Part shown: piece by piece, positions 55,335 through 64,000 of the stretch | Position numbering within the stretch: position 1 is the stretch's first letter | Layout: each line of letters opens with the position of its first letter | Source of the DNA: Undibacterium sp. KW1 | GTDB taxonomy: Bacteria; Pseudomonadota; Gammaproteobacteria; Burkholderiales; Burkholderiaceae_D | Assembly (NCBI RefSeq): GCF_009937955.1 | Contig: NZ_AP018439.1 | Coordinates: 1,488,001-1,552,000 of the forward strand | Direction: 5' to 3' | Length of the DNA: 64,000 nt | Program-made: the position numbers and the translations under genes | Notes under the pieces: model-generated | Databases searched by the model: none | The model's input: only the letters and a program-made list of their open reading frames with translations | Told to the model about the DNA's origin: nothing

Positions 55335-55988
55335 ATGTCTAAGGATAGGTCAAAGGCCAGCTTGCTCAGCGCACAGCTGGATTTTGAAGCGATAGATGGC
55401 AGTGAACCTCAAAAAACAGGCAATGCTCTGGATTTTGAGGCAGGACAAGCTACCTCTGCCGTCCAGGCGAAGGGGGCAGCGGCTAAAATTAGTACCGGCT
55501 CCAGTTCTGCGATCAATGCTGCGTCGGCATCCAGTTCCCGCACGGCAGCACTTGCCCAAAAGCCAGCGAAAAAACCTGGTGTGGTCAAAGATCGTTTTGG
55601 CCTCTATGCGGCGATCATCGTGTTGTTTGGCTTTGCCATCTTACTGGCGATTTTTTTCTATATCCGTAGTGTAGGCAGCAATGCAGCCGGACTCAGCTAT
55701 TATGTTTTGCCGCAGCAAGTCGCCAATCTGAATGGGCAAGTGGTGCGTATGCAAGTCACAATACAAGTCCGCACTGAGGATAAGGAATGGCTATTTGAAA
55801 ACAAGAAAGTATTAACGAATATATTTCAAATCGAATTCGCCAAAATTGATCCTGACGATTTACATAGTGAAGAAGGATTTGACACGGTCAGGGCGCAACT
55901 TAAATCTGGTTTGAACTCTGCTTTGCAGACAGACAAGATAGAGTCTGTGCTTATCAATGAATTATTGATGCAGAACCGGGAGCAATAA
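55335..55988 (+). CDS. FliL-like single-pass membrane protein, orphan
   Basis: 217 residues. A disordered Ala/Ser-rich N-terminus (residues 1-85) is followed by one membrane helix (LYAAIIVLFGFAILLAIFFYI) and a C-terminal periplasmic domain whose pattern, GQVVRMQVTIQVRTEDKEWLFENKKVLTNIFQIEFAKIDPDDLHSEEGFDTVRAQLKSGLNSALQTDKIESVLINELLMQ, matches FliL (stator-associated flagellar protein). No flagellar genes are nearby. GAGG precedes the ATG. It may be a FliL paralogue or a stray copy. The palindrome upstream suggests regulated expression. Confidence 0.7.
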   Translation: MSKDRSKASLLSAQLDFEAIDGSEPQKTGNALDFEAGQATSAVQAKGAAAKISTGSSSAINAASASSSRTAALAQKPAKKPGVVKDRFGLYAAIIVLFGFAILLAIFFYIRSVGSNAAGLSYYVLPQQVANLNGQVVRMQVTIQVRTEDKEWLFENKKVLTNIFQIEFAKIDPDDLHSEEGFDTVRAQLKSGLNSALQTDKIESVLINELLMQNREQ

Positions 55989-56020
55989 TTACTGAGAGCT
56001 CCCCGAATCAGGAAAACGGC

Positions 56021-56218
56021 AAGGCACATGATCTAGTGGACTGTCACATTGGAAATCGGAGTGCCCGCCATGTGCGCGATGATCATGGCAGCGTTGCAAG
56101 TACTCGCGATAGCCCCGCTATCGCTGTGTTCATTTATTTAACCCTTGCCTTGCCCTGATGCGCCGGGCACATGTCCTTCGTTCTCGATTTCACTGTGACA
56201 GCCCACTATATGTGCCTT
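56021..56218. repeat. MITE-like inverted-repeat element, ~198 bp
   Basis: Terminal inverted repeats of ~40 bases: the left arm begins AAGGCACAT and continues TAGTGGACTGTCACA and GAAATCG (56021-56058); the right arm is the complement, with TAGTGGGCTGTCACA and GAAATCG. A small inner dyad GCGATAG-N5-CTATCGC (56106-56124) sits near the centre. The two arms match except for a 3-base insertion and a few substitutions. It lies between two convergent genes (FliL-like and EF-hand) and occupies nearly all of the 236-bp gap. No coding capacity. Looks like a non-autonomous mobile element. Confidence 0.6.
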
Positions 56219-56224
56219 TTGTCT

Positions 56225-57100
56225 TTATGCGCTGACGGATATACTTTGATTACTGGCGCTGGTTGATGGTGAGCTGTACGCACGCAATAGCTGTAGTGCT
56301 TTTTTGAACAGTGCTGCATCGGTATTGGTACTGCTGCTACCTGTCACCGAACTGGTCGTACCATTCGATGCGCTGCCAGTGCTGCCAGAACTGCTGCTTG
56401 TGCTGGAGCTGCTTGCACTGGTAGTGGCGGTTGCACTGGTCGTTGTGGGCGTGCTGCTCGTCTGCGTAGTACTGGCTTTTTCTAGGTAGGCCAGGGTTTC
56501 TTGCAGACTGACCTTGCCATCCTGATTGGTATCGGCAGCGTCAAAATTCTGTGCCACCTGGCTCAGCGCCGCACCGGCACTGCTATTGGTTTTGCCCACT
56601 TCTGTCGATAAATCCGTCAACTGGGTTTTATCCAGACCCTGATCGCCACCTTCACCACCTCCTGATGGCGGAGGTGGAGGCGGTCTCGATCCCTCTGCGC
56701 CACGCGTGCGTCTGGCATTGAATTGTGTTTCCAGGGCATCGCCGAGTTTTTTGATGCCATCGCTAAACTCGCTTTTGGTGACCTTGCCATCGCCATCACT
56801 ATCAAGTTTTTTGAACAAGTCATTGATGCTGGCGCTATTGCCGCTGGCATTGGCAGAACTTGTGCTGCTGTCACTGCTGCTAGTGCTGTCGGTGCCGGCC
56901 GTACTGGTAGATGAGGATGATGCAATATTGCCAAATGCACTTTCCAGATCAGAGACTTCAAGATAGCCCTGGTTCTTGGTGTCAAGCCTGGAAAACACAT
57001 TTTCCGCTATCTTGCTGGTATCACGTTCGCGTCTTTGGGTACCGCCAGTTTGCGGGAAATAGCTGCCGGAACTTCCACTTACTCCACTGATGCTGCTCAT
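56225..57100 (-). CDS. EF-hand (calcium-binding) low-complexity protein, XopAW-like
   Basis: 291 residues without a classical signal peptide. Three EF-hand loops are visible: DTKNQGYLEVSDLE (about 39-52), DSDGDGKVTKSEF (about 98-110) and DTNQDGKVSLQE (about 195-206). The second and third are canonical, the first weaker. The rest is Ser/Thr/Ala/Gly-rich with a polyproline stretch PPPPPP. The start GSSGSYFPQTGGTQRRERD resembles XopAW and related calcium-binding proteins of proteobacteria. AAGGAG precedes the ATG. A secreted or cytosolic calcium-buffer role is likely but unproved. Confidence 0.85.
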   Translation of the reverse strand: MSSISGVSGSSGSYFPQTGGTQRRERDTSKIAENVFSRLDTKNQGYLEVSDLESAFGNIASSSSTSTAGTDSTSSSDSSTSSANASGNSASINDLFKKLDSDGDGKVTKSEFSDGIKKLGDALETQFNARRTRGAEGSRPPPPPPSGGGEGGDQGLDKTQLTDLSTEVGKTNSSAGAALSQVAQNFDAADTNQDGKVSLQETLAYLEKASTTQTSSTPTTTSATATTSASSSSTSSSSGSTGSASNGTTSSVTGSSSTNTDAALFKKALQLLRAYSSPSTSASNQSISVSA

Positions 57101-57200
57101 CGCGCTCTCCTTCAGTCATGCGTTGTCGTGATCTGAAGTGTCGCATCCACATGTTGCCTGCTTGTGTCTGCTTTGTATCTGCTTTGACACAAAGAGGAGT

Positions 57201-58220
57201 TCAGTTCCTTGGCAGGCGTAATTCCACCATCAAGCCTTGATTGCCTGGGCGGTTTTTTAGTATCAGGCTGGCCTGGTGGCGTCTGGCGATTTCCCTGGCA
57301 ATGCTGAGCCCCAGGCCAACACCACCAGAATTTCTATTTCTGGAAACAGCCAGGCGGACGAATGGGGCGAATACCTTTTCCAGTTCTGCTTCTGGTATGC
57401 CAGGCCCCTCATCCTCAATAATGATTAACAATTCATGCTGGCTATCATGCAAACTGATTTGTGCAGTCTTGCCATAGGCAATCGCGTTTTCCAGCAAATT
57501 GCTGATGCAGCGCCTCAATTCAATTGGCAGGGCCATCAAAGGGCGGGCTTCTCCATGCATGCTGACAGCTTTGCCTTCTTCCTGCATATTATCGACAATC
57601 GCAGCTACCAGCGACGCGATGTCCAGCATTTGCGGTGATTCCTCGCTGCCACGCAGGTAATCCAAAGTCGCGTCCAGCATCAGGCGCATCTCTTCTATAT
57701 CGTCGAGCAGTTTTTCACTTGCCTCATTGTGTAGTTGTTCTATGCGCAGCTTCATGCGCGTCAATGGCGTGCGCAAATCGTGGGAAACCGCTGCCAGGAA
57801 GCGTTCCCTCTCTTCCATTTGCTGGAACAGGCGTTCTTGCATCTGATTAAAGACCCGGGCACTTTGGCGTGCCTCTGCTGGCCCTGTCTCTGGAATCGCC
57901 AAAGGTTCTTTATGCTTGCCCAGCTTGCTTGCCGCTTCTGCCAGTTGTTGCATGGGGCGCGCCAGACTACGCGAGCCTGCCCAGGCCGCCACTGCCAGTA
58001 AGAGCAATTGTATGGCCATGCTCAGGCAAAAACCCAGGAAAGGACCATGCAAGATGCCGTGCGGGTGATGTTGTGGCAGATGCGCCGGAGGGGGCGGTGG
58101 ACGGTGATCTCCCAGAAAAACAAATAGCAGGATAAAGGTGATGATGTGGCTCACGACCACCGCAGCCATGGCCAAGCCAAACAGACGGCTGAAGATGGTA
58201 TCGCGCAACAGCTTATTCAT
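57201..58220 (-). CDS. EnvZ-type sensor histidine kinase with His/Pro-rich periplasmic loop
   Basis: 339 residues with two membrane helices (about 12-37 and 61-80) and a very short periplasmic loop of ~23 residues holding six His and several Pro (HRPPPPPAHLPQHHPHG). A HAMP linker leads to HisKA with H147 in VSHDLRTPLTRM and HATPase_c with DEGPGIPEAELEKVF and GGVGLGLSIAREIA. Its start overlaps the response regulator stop by 4 bases, so the pair is coupled. The His-rich loop suggests metal sensing rather than protein ligand binding. Confidence 0.92.
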   Translation of the reverse strand: MNKLLRDTIFSRLFGLAMAAVVVSHIITFILLFVFLGDHRPPPPPAHLPQHHPHGILHGPFLGFCLSMAIQLLLLAVAAWAGSRSLARPMQQLAEAASKLGKHKEPLAIPETGPAEARQSARVFNQMQERLFQQMEERERFLAAVSHDLRTPLTRMKLRIEQLHNEASEKLLDDIEEMRLMLDATLDYLRGSEESPQMLDIASLVAAIVDNMQEEGKAVSMHGEARPLMALPIELRRCISNLLENAIAYGKTAQISLHDSQHELLIIIEDEGPGIPEAELEKVFAPFVRLAVSRNRNSGGVGLGLSIAREIARRHQASLILKNRPGNQGLMVELRLPRN

Positions 58221-59002
58221 GGCACGCAGGCGTTAAACAGATAGCCTTCGCCACGTATGGTTTTTAATAGGGCAGGGTGACGAGAGTCATCGCCCAGTTT
58301 TTGGCGCAGGCGCGACACCAGCAAGTCTATGCTTCTGTCAAAGACTTCAGTCGATTTGTTGTGCGCAAAATCGATCAGTTGGTCACGGCTGAGTATCTGC
58401 CCCGGTCTTTTAAGAAAGGCCAGCAAAAGCCTGAATTCTGCATTTGATAGTGGAATAATCAGTTTATCCGGGCTACATAATTGCCGTGTAGGCAAATTCA
58501 ATACCCAGGCATCAAAGCATATTTCTGTTGCCTTGTTCTCCGTGGCTTCTTGCGTTTGCTTTGCCGAGGTATGTGCACGTCTGCTGACGCTTTGTATGCG
58601 CGCGACCAGTTCACGGGTATCGATGGGCTTGATCAGATAGTCGTCAGCGCCTGATTCCAGGCCCTGTATCTTGTCTGCAAATTCACCGCGGGCAGTCAGC
58701 ATGATGACTGGCGTACTGGCATGGCGGCGTAGCTGGCGCAGCAGGCTCAAACCGTCTTCGCCAGGCAGCATCAAGTCCAGCAAAATTACATCGAAATTGT
58801 GGGACTGCAGCGCCGCGCGCATTGCCACACCATCTTGCACGGCGACGCAGCTTATATCAAATTTCCCGAGGTAGTTGCTGAGCAATTCTGCAATTCCGGC
58901 ATCATCATCTACTAGCAGTACGTGCAGGCGACCTGCCTGGGCATGTAAACCTGATGACTGATGCTGGAGCGAATTTGCAATTGCCGATGATGCAGTCAGC
59001 AA
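58217..59002 (-). CDS. OmpR-family response regulator (TTG start)
   Basis: 261 residues from TTG 59002, supported by AGGAG eight bases upstream; no ATG fits. The receiver domain has acidic Asp residues 32-34 (VDDD), phosphorylated Asp76 in LLDLMLPGEDG, Thr in MLTARG and Lys125 in LIKPID. The C-terminal winged helix has LLLAFLKRPGQILSRDQLIDFAHNKSTEVFDRSIDLLVSRLRQKLGD. It is co-transcribed with the upstream pncC-like gene (2 bases between stop and start) and with the downstream kinase (4-base overlap). Confidence 0.93.
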   Translation of the reverse strand: MLTASSAIANSLQHQSSGLHAQAGRLHVLLVDDDAGIAELLSNYLGKFDISCVAVQDGVAMRAALQSHNFDVILLDLMLPGEDGLSLLRQLRRHASTPVIMLTARGEFADKIQGLESGADDYLIKPIDTRELVARIQSVSRRAHTSAKQTQEATENKATEICFDAWVLNLPTRQLCSPDKLIIPLSNAEFRLLLAFLKRPGQILSRDQLIDFAHNKSTEVFDRSIDLLVSRLRQKLGDDSRHPALLKTIRGEGYLFNACVP

Positions 59003-59004
59003 TT

Positions 59005-59490
59005 TTATAACTCCTTGATATACCTGAGTAATTTATCCAGGGCATGAACGACAGTCTGTTCCCTGACTGATTTTCTGTCACCGGCAAATACCAAGCGCTC
59101 GGTATGAGGGACACCGCCGACTACCCAACCAAAGCAAATGGTTCCAACGGGTTTGCCTGGGACTGCTCCAGTCGGCCCGGCAATGCCGGTGGTGGATAAG
59201 GAAAGGTGCGCTTCGGAATTGGCAAGGGCACCTTGCGCCATGGCAGCAGCAATTTCTTCACTGACAGCACCATGCTGGGCTATCAGCGCTGCGGGTATGT
59301 CGAGCAATTCGGTCTTGGACGAATTGGAATAAGTCACGAAGCCACAATCAAACCATTCCGACGATCCGGCAATTTCTGTAATGGCGTGGGCAACGCCGCC
59401 ACCTGTGCAGGATTCGGCGACGCTAAGTATCAGTTTTCTGGATTTGAGTTCTTCACCGACTTGTGTTGCGAGTTCTATGGCATTTTGCAT
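59005..59490 (-). CDS. pncC: Nicotinamide-nucleotide amidohydrolase (CinA C-terminal domain)
   Basis: 161 residues from ATG 59490 (GGAG 8-9 bases upstream). It is the stand-alone CinA C-terminal domain: LSVAESCTGGGVAHAITEIAGSSEWFDCGFVTYSNSSKTELL and LSTTGIAGPTGAVPGKPVGTICFGW. Stand-alone members hydrolyse NMN to nicotinate mononucleotide in pyridine nucleotide recycling. The stop TAA precedes the TTG start of the response regulator by 2 bases, so the three genes share a transcript. Confidence 0.92.
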   Translation of the reverse strand: MQNAIELATQVGEELKSRKLILSVAESCTGGGVAHAITEIAGSSEWFDCGFVTYSNSSKTELLDIPAALIAQHGAVSEEIAAAMAQGALANSEAHLSLSTTGIAGPTGAVPGKPVGTICFGWVVGGVPHTERLVFAGDRKSVREQTVVHALDKLLRYIKEL

Positions 59491-59879
59491 GATGCGTCTC
59501 CTGGCTGCTGGCTCTGACTGGATGTACTGTTTCAAAACCTGTCCTGCATTACTCTAAACTACTTTACCACCATGTACCCTCTGAAGTGAAGTAAAGAAAC
59601 AAGTCAAAAAGTAAGCTGACGGGAAAGTAACAAATTGCATGTGCGCATGTAAAAAGTGCTATGCAACATATTGTTTGCCGCTCCCAATTGTTAGCAATCT
59701 TGAGTTAAGCGATGTATGCAGCAAAAAAGCATTTCTGAAAAACCAATATCAGAGTATGATTTTTGATAGCAATGCGCATTCTCCCTGTTTGCTCAGGGAA
59801 TTTGCTGAAGGTGTATCAATTTCCGGAAATAATAAGAGGCATAGACCTCTTGTATCTACATCCCCAAAGGAGATGCCCT
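59491..59879. other. Intergenic region upstream of HDOD gene
   Basis: 389 bp with no gene seen. Promoters for the divergent pncC and HDOD genes must lie here. A small hairpin AAGAGG-N6-CCTCTT (59834-59851) lies just before the HDOD ribosome site (AAAGGAG). Confidence 0.5.
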
Positions 59880-60707
59880 ATGAAAATCGAGAATCTGTTT
59901 CAGCAGCAAAATGCTTTGCCATCGATACCCAAAGTCGTCCAGGAAGTCATCGACAGTTTTAATAATGATGATGTCTCCATAGACGAGATTGCCCGCAAGC
60001 TGTCTGCCGACCAGGTCCTCAGCGCAAAACTGCTGCGTCTGGCCAATTCCTCCTATTACCATGCTTCAAGGACGGTTGGCTCGGTTGATGACGCTGTGCT
60101 GATGCTGGGTTTTATGACCGTGCGTACTTTGGTTGTCAGCAGTGGCCTGACCAGCGGCTTTAAATCCATGCCCGGGGTAGATCTGAAGCAATTCTGGCGC
60201 TATAGCCTGCACACTGCTGTCGTATCCAAATGGCTGGCAAAGAAAACGCATTGCAATTCTGATTTTGCCTTTACCGTTGGCCTGATGCATGCCATAGGTC
60301 AGCTGGTCATGCATGCAGGCATGCCAGAGCAAATGCTGCAAGTCGATAAAACGGCTGGCCCGCTGGACCCGCGCAGGGCAGATGTGGAGCGCACATCCTT
60401 TGGCTATGATTTCTTTGATGTGGGTGTTGAGTTGGCCAAGCGCTGGCGTTTCCCTGTCACCTTTGCTACTGCCATTAAAGCTTGTGGCGAACCATTGCAA
60501 CAATCAGAGTTCGATCAGATCGGTGCAGTCGTACACATAGCGTCCTGGTGCGCCCGGTGTGAGGAGGGGCATTATTCCAAAGAAGAACGCGAAGCCACTT
60601 TCCCGGCAGATGTGGCAAAGAAACTGGGAATCAAGCCAGAGCTTATCCTTGACGAGATGCCGCCACTGGCAGAGTTGGCTGCCGGACTGGAAGATCTGCT
60701 GGGTTGA
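59880..60707 (+). CDS. HDOD domain protein
   Basis: 275 residues from ATG 59880 (AAAGGAG 9 bases upstream). HDOD pattern: LPSIPKVVQEVIDSFNNDDVSIDEIARKLSADQVLSAKLLRLANSSYYHASRTVGSVDDAVLMLGFMTVRTLVVSS and TAVVSKWLAKKTHCNSDFAFTVGLMHAIGQLVM. The HD metal ligands are replaced (LMHAIG), as is usual in HDOD proteins, so a regulatory rather than phosphohydrolase role is expected. Solo HDOD proteins often act in motility and c-di-GMP networks. Single gene ended by a terminator. Confidence 0.9.
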   Translation: MKIENLFQQQNALPSIPKVVQEVIDSFNNDDVSIDEIARKLSADQVLSAKLLRLANSSYYHASRTVGSVDDAVLMLGFMTVRTLVVSSGLTSGFKSMPGVDLKQFWRYSLHTAVVSKWLAKKTHCNSDFAFTVGLMHAIGQLVMHAGMPEQMLQVDKTAGPLDPRRADVERTSFGYDFFDVGVELAKRWRFPVTFATAIKACGEPLQQSEFDQIGAVVHIASWCARCEEGHYSKEEREATFPADVAKKLGIKPELILDEMPPLAELAAGLEDLLG

Positions 60708-60735
60708 GTTAGTTTGGATAGTTTGAGGTTCGCAT

Positions 60736-60775
60736 GAAAAAAATGGCAAAAACCATAGCGGTTTTTGCCATTTTC
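60736..60775. terminator. Bidirectional rho-independent terminator
   Basis: AAAATGGCAAAAACC-N6-GGTTTTTGCCATTTT between the convergent HDOD and FAD genes, with A-run and T-run flanks for both directions. Confidence 0.85.
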
Positions 60776-60796
60776 ATGTGTGCTGTCGGCTTGGCT

Positions 60797-62404
60797 TTAT
60801 AAGTTTGCCTGAATATCGAGAGCAACTGCCTCAGCAACCTTGATGCCATCAACTGCAGCAGACAATATCCCCCCGGCATAACCTGCACCTTCGCCCGCAG
60901 GATACAGACCGCGAGTATTCAAGCTTTGCAAATCGTCGTCATTGCGCTTGATACGTATAGGAGAGGACGTACGGGTTTCCACGCCAGTCAAAATCGCATC
61001 CTTCATGGCGAAGCCTTTGATTTTCTTCTCAAATTCCGGCAAGGCTTCGCGTATGGCCGTGATGGCAAATTCGGGCAACACTGTCGCCAGATCGCACAGT
61101 GTAATACCAGGCTTATAGGATGGCTCTACCGTGCCCAGTGCCGTCGATGGGCGGGCTGCCAAAAAGTCACCGACCAACTGGCCGGGTGCATTGTAGTTGC
61201 CGCCACCAACCTCATAAGCCTTTTCTTCCAGCGCCCTTTGCAAATCTATGCCCGCTAATGGGTTGCCTGGATAATCAGCAGGTGTAATGCCAACCACGAT
61301 AGCCGAATTCGCATTGCGTTCATTGCGAGAATACTGGCTCATGCCATTCGTCACAACACGGCCTGGTTCAGATGTCGCTGCCACTACAGTCCCACCAGGA
61401 CACATGCAGAAGCTATACACAGAGCGACCATTTTTGGCGTGATGCACCAGCTTGTAATCTGCTGCCCCCAATATCTTATTCCCTGCGTTAGGGCCAAAGC
61501 GCGCTTTGTCGATCACAGATTGCGGATGCTCCACCCTGAACCCTATGGAAAACGGTTTGGCTTCTACATATACGCCACGATCAGCAATCATCTTGAAAGT
61601 ATCGCGCGCACTATGGCCTATCGCCAGTACTACATGGGCAGTTTCTATATACTCATTGTCATTCAGTCGCACGCCCTGAACCTTGCCATCAACGATATTG
61701 ATGTCCGTCACTTTTTGCTCGAAACGTATCTCGCCACCTAGTGCTTCTATATTGTGGCGCATCTCCTCTATCATCTTCACCAGGCGGAAGGTGCCAATAT
61801 GTGGCTTGCTGACATACATGATCTCTTCCGGCGCGCCGGCCTTGACGAATTCCGTCAATACTTTACGACCATAGTGCTTGGGGTCCTTGATCTGACTATA
61901 TAGCTTGCCATCAGAAAAAGTGCCGGCACCACCTTCACCAAACTGCACATTTGATTCCGGCTTCAATTCTCGCTTGCGCCACAGGCCCCAGGTATCCTTG
62001 GTGCGCTCGCGCACAGTCTTGCCGCGCTCCAGCACGATAGGGTTAAAACCCATTTCTGCCAGCAGCAGTGCAACAAACAAACCACAAGGCCCAAAGCCGA
62101 TCACGACCGGGCGTTTAAATGGCTTGCCATCCGCATGCGTGACAAACTTATAGGACGTATCTGGCGTCTCCGACAGCTTCGTGCGGTTTTTGTGGCTGGC
62201 CAGCAAGGCCGCTTCATTCGTCGTCTCTACATCGATTGTATAGATCAAAATGATCGAGGTCTTTTTCCGCGCATCATAGCTACGGCGGAATACCGTAAAA
62301 TTAATCAGTTCTTTTTCTGTAATTCCCAATTCCTTCAGCACGGCTATTTTCAGCTCGTCTTCGGCATGGTCCAGCGGGAGTTGTAAATCGGTAATGCGCA
62401 ACAT
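60797..62404 (-). CDS. FAD-dependent oxidoreductase (NAD(P)/FAD, COG2509-like)
   Basis: 535 residues. A ~95-residue N-terminal domain (RITDLQLPLDHAEDELKIAVLKELGITEKELINFTVFRRSYDARKKTSIILIYTIDVE) precedes the FAD loop VVIGFGPCGLFVALLLAEMGFNPIVLERG and NVQFGEGGAGTFSDGKLYSQIKD. The conserved C-terminal NTRGLYPAGEGAGYAGGILSAAVDGIKVAEAVA closes the FAD fold. This is the widely distributed family of FAD-dependent dehydrogenases of unknown substrate. It is convergent with HDOD; the intergenic region beyond its start leads to the rRNA operon. Confidence 0.9.
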   Translation of the reverse strand: MLRITDLQLPLDHAEDELKIAVLKELGITEKELINFTVFRRSYDARKKTSIILIYTIDVETTNEAALLASHKNRTKLSETPDTSYKFVTHADGKPFKRPVVIGFGPCGLFVALLLAEMGFNPIVLERGKTVRERTKDTWGLWRKRELKPESNVQFGEGGAGTFSDGKLYSQIKDPKHYGRKVLTEFVKAGAPEEIMYVSKPHIGTFRLVKMIEEMRHNIEALGGEIRFEQKVTDINIVDGKVQGVRLNDNEYIETAHVVLAIGHSARDTFKMIADRGVYVEAKPFSIGFRVEHPQSVIDKARFGPNAGNKILGAADYKLVHHAKNGRSVYSFCMCPGGTVVAATSEPGRVVTNGMSQYSRNERNANSAIVVGITPADYPGNPLAGIDLQRALEEKAYEVGGGNYNAPGQLVGDFLAARPSTALGTVEPSYKPGITLCDLATVLPEFAITAIREALPEFEKKIKGFAMKDAILTGVETRTSSPIRIKRNDDDLQSLNTRGLYPAGEGAGYAGGILSAAVDGIKVAEAVALDIQANL

Positions 62405-62923
62405 AAATTCGGTCCGTATAACACTAATAGCGAATGATCTGCTTACATATGTATATATAAGCAGATGTTGTATTAGTGGTTTGATGAATCCGCTATTTTA
62501 CCCGCATGTGCATTGATATACGGATTTCCTTGCGAGGAAAGCCGATGTTAACCAGGTATGCAAAATCAATTTTGTATCAAACAGAGAATTTCGCAAAGCC
62601 GTAAAACTCCTTCCCCTTCAAGGGGATGAAGTCGGGATTTCACAAAGCCTGCTTTGTGCCGACAAAATCCAAGCCGCCTATGAGCGGCGCAGTGGAGGGC
62701 TTAGGGTGAGGATGAGTTCCGGTCGATCAGCGAAATCAGCGCTATATAGATAGCCCTCGAACCCGTCGCTCCTGCGCAAGCAGGAGCCCAGCGTCGATCG
62801 TGAATGAGGCGTGATGTCCGTTCACAGACATTCCATAAATAATAAGAAAGCAAAAGGGTGCGCGCAGCGCACCCCTTGATTATGCTTTTTCTACAAACGC
62901 CCTAAATAATTTACGCCAGGGTC

Positions 62924-62953
62924 TTGCAAAGGGGAGAGGAAGTTTGCTATAGT
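62924..62953 (+). promoter_or_regulatory. Possible upstream rrn promoter
   Basis: TTGCAA (62924-62929) and TATAGT (62948-62953) with an 18-base spacer. It lies about 180 bases before the strong rrn promoter and just ahead of the hairpin 62958-62977. Tandem rrn promoters are common, but this one is weaker. Confidence 0.35.
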
Positions 62954-63105
62954 TCGCCTCCCGCTGAAGAGCGGGAGAGAAGAGAAGCAAAGCTGGAGAT
63001 TGGGCGGAGAAGTTAAAAGCTGCGGAAAGATCTGGTTGCTGTGAATAGTTTGCAACGGTTTAGCTAGTTCGCAAGAACGAAACAAAACGAAATGAGTTGC
63101 AGGTG

Positions 63106-63134
63106 TTGACAGCGGCGAATAAGTGCTTCATAAT
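63106..63134 (+). promoter_or_regulatory. Main rrn promoter (sigma-70)
   Basis: TTGACA (63106-63111), 17-base spacer, CATAAT (63129-63134), with an A-rich upstream region. It stands about 300 bases before mature 16S, a usual rrn leader length. Confidence 0.8.
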
Positions 63135-63217
63135 CTCGTTTCTCTGCTGCTGACGCACACAACGCTGCGACGCAAAACTGGATGAATAAGTAGTCCGGTT
63201 AGGTAGAAAAGATTTAG

Positions 63218-63229
63218 GTTCTTTAACAA
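63218..63229 (+). promoter_or_regulatory. rrn boxA antitermination site
   Basis: GTTCTTTAACAA matches the boxA consensus of rRNA leaders (E. coli TGCTCTTTAACAA). It lies in the leader before 16S and recruits the NusB/E antitermination complex. Confidence 0.8.
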
Positions 63230-63435
63230 TTAACAGTCAATAAATGTGGGCACTTGGTGAAGCGCACCATTCGATCTAGGTTGAATGGAATGCTTAAATA
63301 ATATAGCAAGTGTTCACAAGAAATAACAAAGCAAGACGATGATTCAGAGATGAGTCATTGAACTGTCAGTATTTTGAGTGAGCGATGTGTCAGTCACATG
63401 ACACAGTTCAGAAATGAACACAAAACAGAGATTAA

Positions 63436-64000
<565 letters not shown>

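Larger units (their letters stand above)
62405..63435. other. Non-coding region upstream of 16S rRNA gene
   Basis: About 1 kb with no gene seen. Notable structures are CACAAAGC-CT-GCTTTGTG near 62640-62658, AAGGGTGCGC-GCA-GCGCACCCCTT (62854-62877), and a perfect 8-bp stem CTCCCGCT-GAAG-AGCGGGAG (62958-62977). The first part (62580-62720) reads like a dispersed repeat and the last part holds rrn promoters and boxA. Confidence 0.6.

Noticed and set aside
62405..63435. tRNA or small protein gene upstream of 16S
   Set aside because: No tRNA fold and no frame with a ribosome site were seen; the short minus-strand open frame at 62891-63085 lies over the promoter and hairpins.

Overview
The window comes from a betaproteobacterium of the order Burkholderiales, most likely an Oxalobacteraceae member close to Undibacterium. 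The main evidence is the first ~565 bases of a 16S rRNA gene at the right edge (from about 63436), recognised by eye and not aligned. The protein-coding content fits: many solo sensor kinases, solute-binding proteins without permeases, and secreted hydrolases typical of free-living aquatic or soil Oxalobacteraceae. No prophage, CRISPR array, transposase or tRNA gene was seen.

Layout. 1-4300: a five-gene minus-strand operon that looks like a complete trans-envelope transporter (periplasmic repeat protein, LolD-type ATPase, FtsX/LolE-type permease, LolA-like carrier, outer-membrane beta-barrel cut by the left edge). 4565-9677: housekeeping and accessory genes (DUF2855, solute-binding protein, tautomerase, TMEM175-like channel, hydrolase, DUF2189). 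9710-17311: an orphan FliD-like low-complexity protein, a frameshifted tricorn protease and a secreted GH44 glucanase. 17391-25150: CurA-type reductase with a divergent LysR regulator, an S9 peptidase lacking its catalytic serine, an acetylornithine aminotransferase, and an AscD-like ferredoxin reductase divergent from an epimerase. 25084-34857: a large MASE1/CHASE/PAS histidine kinase, a lone GspE ATPase, a spermidine-synthase-like protein, a DNA-deoxyinosine glycosylase, DUF3016 and htpG. 35118-41875: frameshifted solute-binding protein, frameshifted TonB receptor, frameshifted cysS and a degenerate GGDEF protein. 41937-47723: an amino-acid handling neighbourhood (LeuE, MocR-type regulator, RhtB and EamA exporters, RidA, PLP aminotransferase). 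47937-55988: glycine-zipper protein, solute-binding protein plus histidine kinase, pseudouridine synthase, ParA, two acyltransferases and an orphan FliL-like protein. 56225-62404: EF-hand protein, a cinA/ompR/envZ-type operon, HDOD protein and an FAD protein. 62405-64000: about 1 kb of non-coding DNA with rrn promoters and the start of 16S rRNA.

Two points govern how the annotation should be used. First, four genes (tricorn protease, solute-binding protein, TonB receptor, cysS) are each interrupted by an apparent single-base deletion inside a short homopolymer (C4, A6, C4, C4). One of them is the normally essential cysS, so systematic sequence error is the simplest explanation. Second, the best candidates for new biology are the trans-envelope operon at the left edge, the MocR-controlled amino-acid export block with two clear operator-like repeats at 44071-44137, a GGDEF protein that keeps its inhibitory site but has lost much of its catalytic signature, and a ~200-bp MITE-like inverted repeat at 56021-56218.
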